From positions 1-64,000 of the forward strand of contig NZ_CP029033.1 in the NCBI RefSeq assembly GCF_003073475.1: DNA of 64,000 nucleotides. The letters run 5' to 3'. The position numbers and the translations under genes are program-made. The DNA comes from Actinobaculum sp. 313. GTDB taxonomy: Bacteria; Actinomycetota; Actinomycetes; Actinomycetales; Actinomycetaceae. Under the pieces are notes generated by a model that saw only the letters and a program-made list of their open reading frames with translations, did not search any database and had not been told where the DNA came from. Position 1 is the first letter of the stretch. Each line of letters begins with the position of its first letter. Positions 61,602-64,000 of this stretch are shown here, one piece after another.

Positions 61602-62606
61602 TTAGAACCCGCGGGCTGCCAGTTCGGTCTGCATCTCGATGGTATTGAGGATAATGTCGGTGGGATATGCGCCGTTGATGAAACTGCCCCTCACAATCAG
61701 ATTGGGTGTCCCGGTCAGTCCGAGAGTGTTGCGGGCATAGTCCGTCTGCGAAGTCACTGCCTGCTGCGTCTCATCGGAAGCGTAATCGTTACGGAACTGG
61801 TCCATATCAGGAATTCCAGCCTGCTTGGCAATTTCCTCAACGGACTCATCGGTATAGGTGGGATGATTTCCGTCACCGGCACTATCGTATGCTGCAGCGA
61901 TGAACTCCCAGAGCTTGTCTTGCTTCGCGGCGGCAATGGTGCCACGTGCGGCCTTATCAGAACCATAGTCTCCGAAGATGACGAAGTTGTGCCACTCCAA
62001 GCGGATCTTTCCCTCGTCAGCCATCTCCTCTAGTTTGTCCATAGATTCGGTATGCAGTCGGGTGCACAAAGGACACGAGAAGTCACCAAACACATGGACT
62101 GTAACAGGAGCGTCCGCAGGTCCGCGGACCAGCCCTGTATCTCCTTCCTCATCGATTGACAGGGCAAGTTCCCAACCAGGGCTAAGCAAACTGGGCACAT
62201 AATCGGTTCCGGCGACCCACCCCTTCTCATCGGCGATTTTGGCCTCAGCGACCTGCAGATCGGTGAGTTCTTCCGTAGCGGTAGTCGAAGTGGATGAAGA
62301 TTCCGTGGGTGATCCGATTGGCGTCGTGGATGCCGTGGTCGGTCCATTGCTGCTCGTATTGTCCCAAGGCCGGATGAGTGCAATGATCAGCGCGATGGCC
62401 AGGAGTGCCACCACGACGATAAGGCTGATGATGGCGGGAGAGGTCTTCCGGGTAGCCCCCGCTCCGGGGCTGGCAGGCGGGGCAGCAAATGCTGCACCAC
62501 CGGGCCGAGGGGCGCCGTCGGTAGTGGATGATCCCTCCCCAGCGGTGAAGTCACCCGAATTCTGCGGGGGTGTCGGTTCCTGTGGTGGCGTATTGCTGTC
62601 TGTCAT
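61602..62606 (-). CDS. Membrane-anchored DsbA family thioredoxin-like protein
   Basis: The 334-residue protein has a disordered Pro/Gly/Ser-rich cytosolic start, one membrane segment (IISLIVVVALLAIALIIALI, about 58-78), a Ser/Thr-rich spacer and an extracellular thioredoxin fold of the DsbA/DsbG kind (from about 160: PVTVHVFGDFSCPLCTRLH, with the CPLC active site; cis-Pro in GLTGTPNLIV). It probably makes or corrects disulfides in exported proteins, as in other Actinobacteria. It is a single gene on the minus strand, 97 bp after the macrodomain gene; cotranscription is possible. Confidence 0.9.
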   Translation of the reverse strand: MTDSNTPPQEPTPPQNSGDFTAGEGSSTTDGAPRPGGAAFAAPPASPGAGATRKTSPAIISLIVVVALLAIALIIALIRPWDNTSSNGPTTASTTPIGSPTESSSTSTTATEELTDLQVAEAKIADEKGWVAGTDYVPSLLSPGWELALSIDEEGDTGLVRGPADAPVTVHVFGDFSCPLCTRLHTESMDKLEEMADEGKIRLEWHNFVIFGDYGSDKAARGTIAAAKQDKLWEFIAAAYDSAGDGNHPTYTDESVEEIAKQAGIPDMDQFRNDYASDETQQAVTSQTDYARNTLGLTGTPNLIVRGSFINGAYPTDIILNTIEMQTELAARGF

Positions 62607-62703
62607 AGCGATCCTTTCTTATCGGCCCGGCATGGGACGGGCCAGAGCTTCGGAGCTGTTGCCGATTGCTGCCAGGCGCAACCGATCCCTGTTCAATACG
62701 TTA

Positions 62704-63615
62704 TCAATCTTCGATCCAGTTGTTCAGAGCGCGCATGTACCCCTCGGCATCCTCGTCTTCAAAGATATTGAAGATGATAAGTTCGATAACATCGGTGCCG
62801 TGCAACTGCAGCCAGCGATTAACGGTGGAAAGAGCGATATGCGTGGCCTCCTCGAAGGGGAAGCCATTCTTTCCGGTGGACAGGGCGCAGAAGGATACCT
62901 GGTGGATATCGCCTTTCTCCGCCGCCAGATCGAGGCATGACGTGTAGCAACGTGCGAGGGCCTCACGGTCGGCGTCGGTCGGATTTCCAGCCGCAGGCCG
63001 CGGGCTTACGGTGTGCAGCACATACCGTGCGGGAAGGCGATAGCCGCGGGTCAGCTTGGCTCCACCAATCTCCTCGTTGCTACCCTGCATCTTGTGGATA
63101 ATCGCGCAATCGTTGCGGATCCATGGCCCGCCCTGCCCCTGGATGTAATTGTCGATACAGGGATGGTGGGGGTCCTTACAGCCGAGCAGATCCGGCATGG
63201 CGGCATTGACGACGGCATCCGCCTTCAACTCGCGCACATCTCCACGCCACATGGCAACATTCCGGGCTGAGCCGTAGTCGGAGAACGGCATCATTTCGGA
63301 GATACGCATGAGATTGCGCCCGGTTGTCCGCCCGAGGTGCGCGGAGCGACGCGAAAGGAGCACATCAACGGCGTCGGAGACTCCTGGGCTCAGCGGGCCA
63401 GGTTCGCGAGTGACAAGCTTGAAGCGTAATGTCTCCCGCAGCGCGTCCTCGTCGATGTTCGCATCGGCAGCGAAAAGCGGCCCGCTACCCGGAGTTGTCA
63501 GACCGTCAAGTGCGATTGTTAGTAGTTCAAGATCCGAGCGGGGATCATTGTCCGCAAGCGCTCTGATGGGCTCATCCAAATGAATAGCTTCTCGGTATGC
63601 GGAAAGTGGAAGCAT
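62704..63615 (-). CDS. Zinc-type macrodomain protein-ADP-ribose hydrolase
   Basis: The 303-residue protein has a helical N-terminal part (1 to about 115) and a macrodomain with WRGDVRELKADAVVNAA and the zinc-binding loop LGCKDPHHPCIDNYIQGQGG, then a catalytic-site region (HTVSPRPAAG) and SFCALSTGKNGFPFEEATHIAL. This is the architecture of the Zn-macrodomains encoded next to SirTM sirtuins in Staphylococcus and Streptococcus, which remove ADP-ribose from lipoylated proteins. No sirtuin, GcvH-like or lipoate ligase gene is next to it here. ATG 63615 has AGGAGG 4 bp upstream. Confidence 0.92.
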   Translation of the reverse strand: MLPLSAYREAIHLDEPIRALADNDPRSDLELLTIALDGLTTPGSGPLFAADANIDEDALRETLRFKLVTREPGPLSPGVSDAVDVLLSRRSAHLGRTTGRNLMRISEMMPFSDYGSARNVAMWRGDVRELKADAVVNAAMPDLLGCKDPHHPCIDNYIQGQGGPWIRNDCAIIHKMQGSNEEIGGAKLTRGYRLPARYVLHTVSPRPAAGNPTDADREALARCYTSCLDLAAEKGDIHQVSFCALSTGKNGFPFEEATHIALSTVNRWLQLHGTDVIELIIFNIFEDEDAEGYMRALNNWIED

Positions 63616-64000
63616 AACTCCTCCTTCAACCGGCATTCGTTCCCCTCAAATGTACCGGTATTTGGTGGTCTTGTGCCTCGGCGGGAAGGTGGCGTCCCCC
63701 GCACTGCGGCGAGCGGAAGGCAGCGAAGGCATCTGCCCGGGCCGGCGTGGGCGTGTTGTGATCGTGGCGATGATCGGCCGGATCGTGAAACCTCTGCCCG
63801 GGCCGGCGTGGGCGTGTTGCAGCACCGCTGCCAGGGGCTTTGCTGGTCGAAGATTCTCGCTACCGGCATTCGGTTGCCACACGGCAACCAGAGGTGCTGC
63901 AGTGTCGCGACGGGTTCTCGACGACGTCGCGGCCCTAAGCGGGACGGGACGTGATCGCGCCTCCCGACAGCGACCACTCGCCCCCAGGCGGGATGGGCAT
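63616..64000. other. Right end of window, no gene recognised
   Basis: The region is GC-rich and non-coding as far as I can see. A 27-bp direct repeat (TCTGCCCGGGCCGGCGTGGG, then CGTGTTG) occurs at 63732-63758 and 63793-63819, 61 bp apart. Confidence 0.55.
63732..63819. repeat. 27-bp direct repeat, 61-bp period
   Basis: Both copies are identical over 27 bp and contain the palindromic core GCCCGGGC. The intervening sequence is not repeated. Confidence 0.8.

Overview
The window is chromosomal DNA of a high-GC Gram-positive bacterium (Actinobacteria), probably close to Actinomycetaceae; the genus cannot be fixed from the sequence alone. It begins exactly at the dnaA start codon, so the contig was rotated to the replication origin. 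The actinobacterial assignment rests on the origin-proximal order dnaA-oriC-dnaN-recF-dciA-gyrB-gyrA-DUF3566-tRNA-Ile-DLW39-tRNA-Ala, on the block ppiA, crgA, sortase, pabA, pknB, pbpA, rodA, pstP, fhaB, fhaA (the order known from Mycobacterium, but without pknA), and on frequent GTG starts with strong AGGAGG-type ribosome binding sites.

Layout. 1-12 kb: replication and supercoiling genes, two tRNAs and a 39-codon DLW-39 gene. 12-18 kb: a damaged accessory region with a methyltransferase, a formylglycine-generating-enzyme-like gene broken by a one-base frameshift, and an MFS drug exporter interrupted by an IS3-family element whose own transposase is also broken. 18-33 kb: metabolic and transport genes, namely an amino acid permease, a MerR regulator, a single-chain dihydroxyacetone kinase, a zinc alcohol dehydrogenase, a fused two-module ABC protein with degenerate ATPase modules, an FMN reductase, thrC and a YhdH-type reductase. 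33-46.5 kb: the cell envelope and division block (ppiA, rhomboid, crgA, class E sortase, pabA, then on the minus strand fhaA-fhaB-pstP-rodA-pbpA-pknB with ATGA overlaps). 46.5-52.4 kb: tRNA-Leu, a very repeat-rich stretch, a DUF559 protein and metB. 52.6-57 kb: a heterodimeric ABC exporter whose first half is split by a frameshift but whose two ATPase modules are complementary. 57-64 kb: a 1288-residue LPXTG surface protein with repeated DUF5979-like domains, a membrane-anchored DsbA-type thioredoxin and a zinc-type macrodomain hydrolase.

The most striking unexplained signal is a family of dispersed 120-bp elements, six copies in 64 kb, bounded by near-identical 20-bp terminal inverted repeats (TGTCAAAATCCCGTCCAAAC). 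Five copies are exactly 120 bp and carry a conserved 30-bp core at a fixed offset of 42 bp from one end; the sixth is 118 bp and lacks the core. No transposase for them is visible here. In addition many intergenic regions hold their own tandem repeat (units of 15, 18, 23, 31, 45, 60, 64 and 91 bp), so intergenic DNA in this genome expands by local duplication far more than is usual. Several short repeat sets upstream of genes (ABC protein at 24.5 kb, thrC at 29.6 kb, permease at 18.3 kb, ABC exporter at 52.65 kb) look like regulatory sites.
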